A DNA stretch of 16,510 bases from Opitutaceae bacterium. Lineage in GTDB: Bacteria > Verrucomicrobiota > Verrucomicrobiia > Opitutales > Opitutaceae. Location of the stretch: the NCBI GenBank assembly GCA_020847775.1, contig JADLBI010000031.1:1-16510 (forward strand), read 5' to 3'. A program made the position numbers and the translations under genes. Position 1 is the first letter of the stretch. Each line of letters opens with the position of its first letter. Of this stretch, positions 16,455 to 16,510 are shown in pieces. The notes below the pieces were generated by a model. It ran no database searches and was not told the origin of the DNA. It worked only from the letters and a program-made list of their open reading frames with translations.

Positions 16455-16510
16455 CTGTCGCACCTTGGCGCAAAATCCCGTTCCGGCGCAAGGGAGCAGT
16501 GGCCGTTTGG

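Overview
The window is a GC-rich, densely packed bacterial chromosome segment. Gene content (AsmA-like protein, PdxH, TerC, MarC, two hybrid-type sensor kinases, tandem Hsp20), frequent absence of a Shine-Dalgarno sequence, and an inverted repeat built from CACGAATGGA-type units suggest a Verrucomicrobiota bacterium, probably near Opitutaceae. That placement is an inference from overall look; there is no rRNA or other phylogenetic marker here.

Layout. Positions 1-5303 (minus strand) hold a large AsmA-like protein that runs off the left edge, a protein of the family often labelled 3-methyladenine DNA glycosylase, and a LipM/LplA-type octanoyl/lipoyl transferase. A 170-bp spacer (5304-5473) with palindromic structure separates these from a second minus-strand group (5474-8205): a PAS histidine kinase whose receiver domain is cut off by one in-frame TAA, pdxH (4-bp TTGA overlap with the kinase), and a DUF985 cupin. 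From 8236 to 10426 (plus) come a TauE/SafE-type permease, a 120-bp inverted-repeat element and an M20 metallopeptidase. From 10437 to 13218 (minus) lie a MarC-family membrane protein and a periplasmic-binding-domain hybrid sensor kinase. From 13447 to 15495 (plus) lie two small heat shock proteins ending in a strong terminator, then a membrane-anchored unknown protein translationally coupled to a DCC thiol-redox protein. A TerC family membrane protein (minus) closes the window.

Most genes are housekeeping or stress functions: cofactor metabolism (lipoate, PLP), envelope maintenance (AsmA, MarC, TerC, TauE), proteostasis (Hsp20) and signalling (two kinases). No phage, IS transposase, CRISPR array, tRNA or rRNA was found. 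I see no clear new multi-gene system. The most notable signals are the kinase split by a single stop codon with its degenerate receiver domain, a nested palindrome between the sensor kinase and the hsp20 pair, 16-nt perfect dyads just before three minus-strand start codons, and two palindromic repeat elements.
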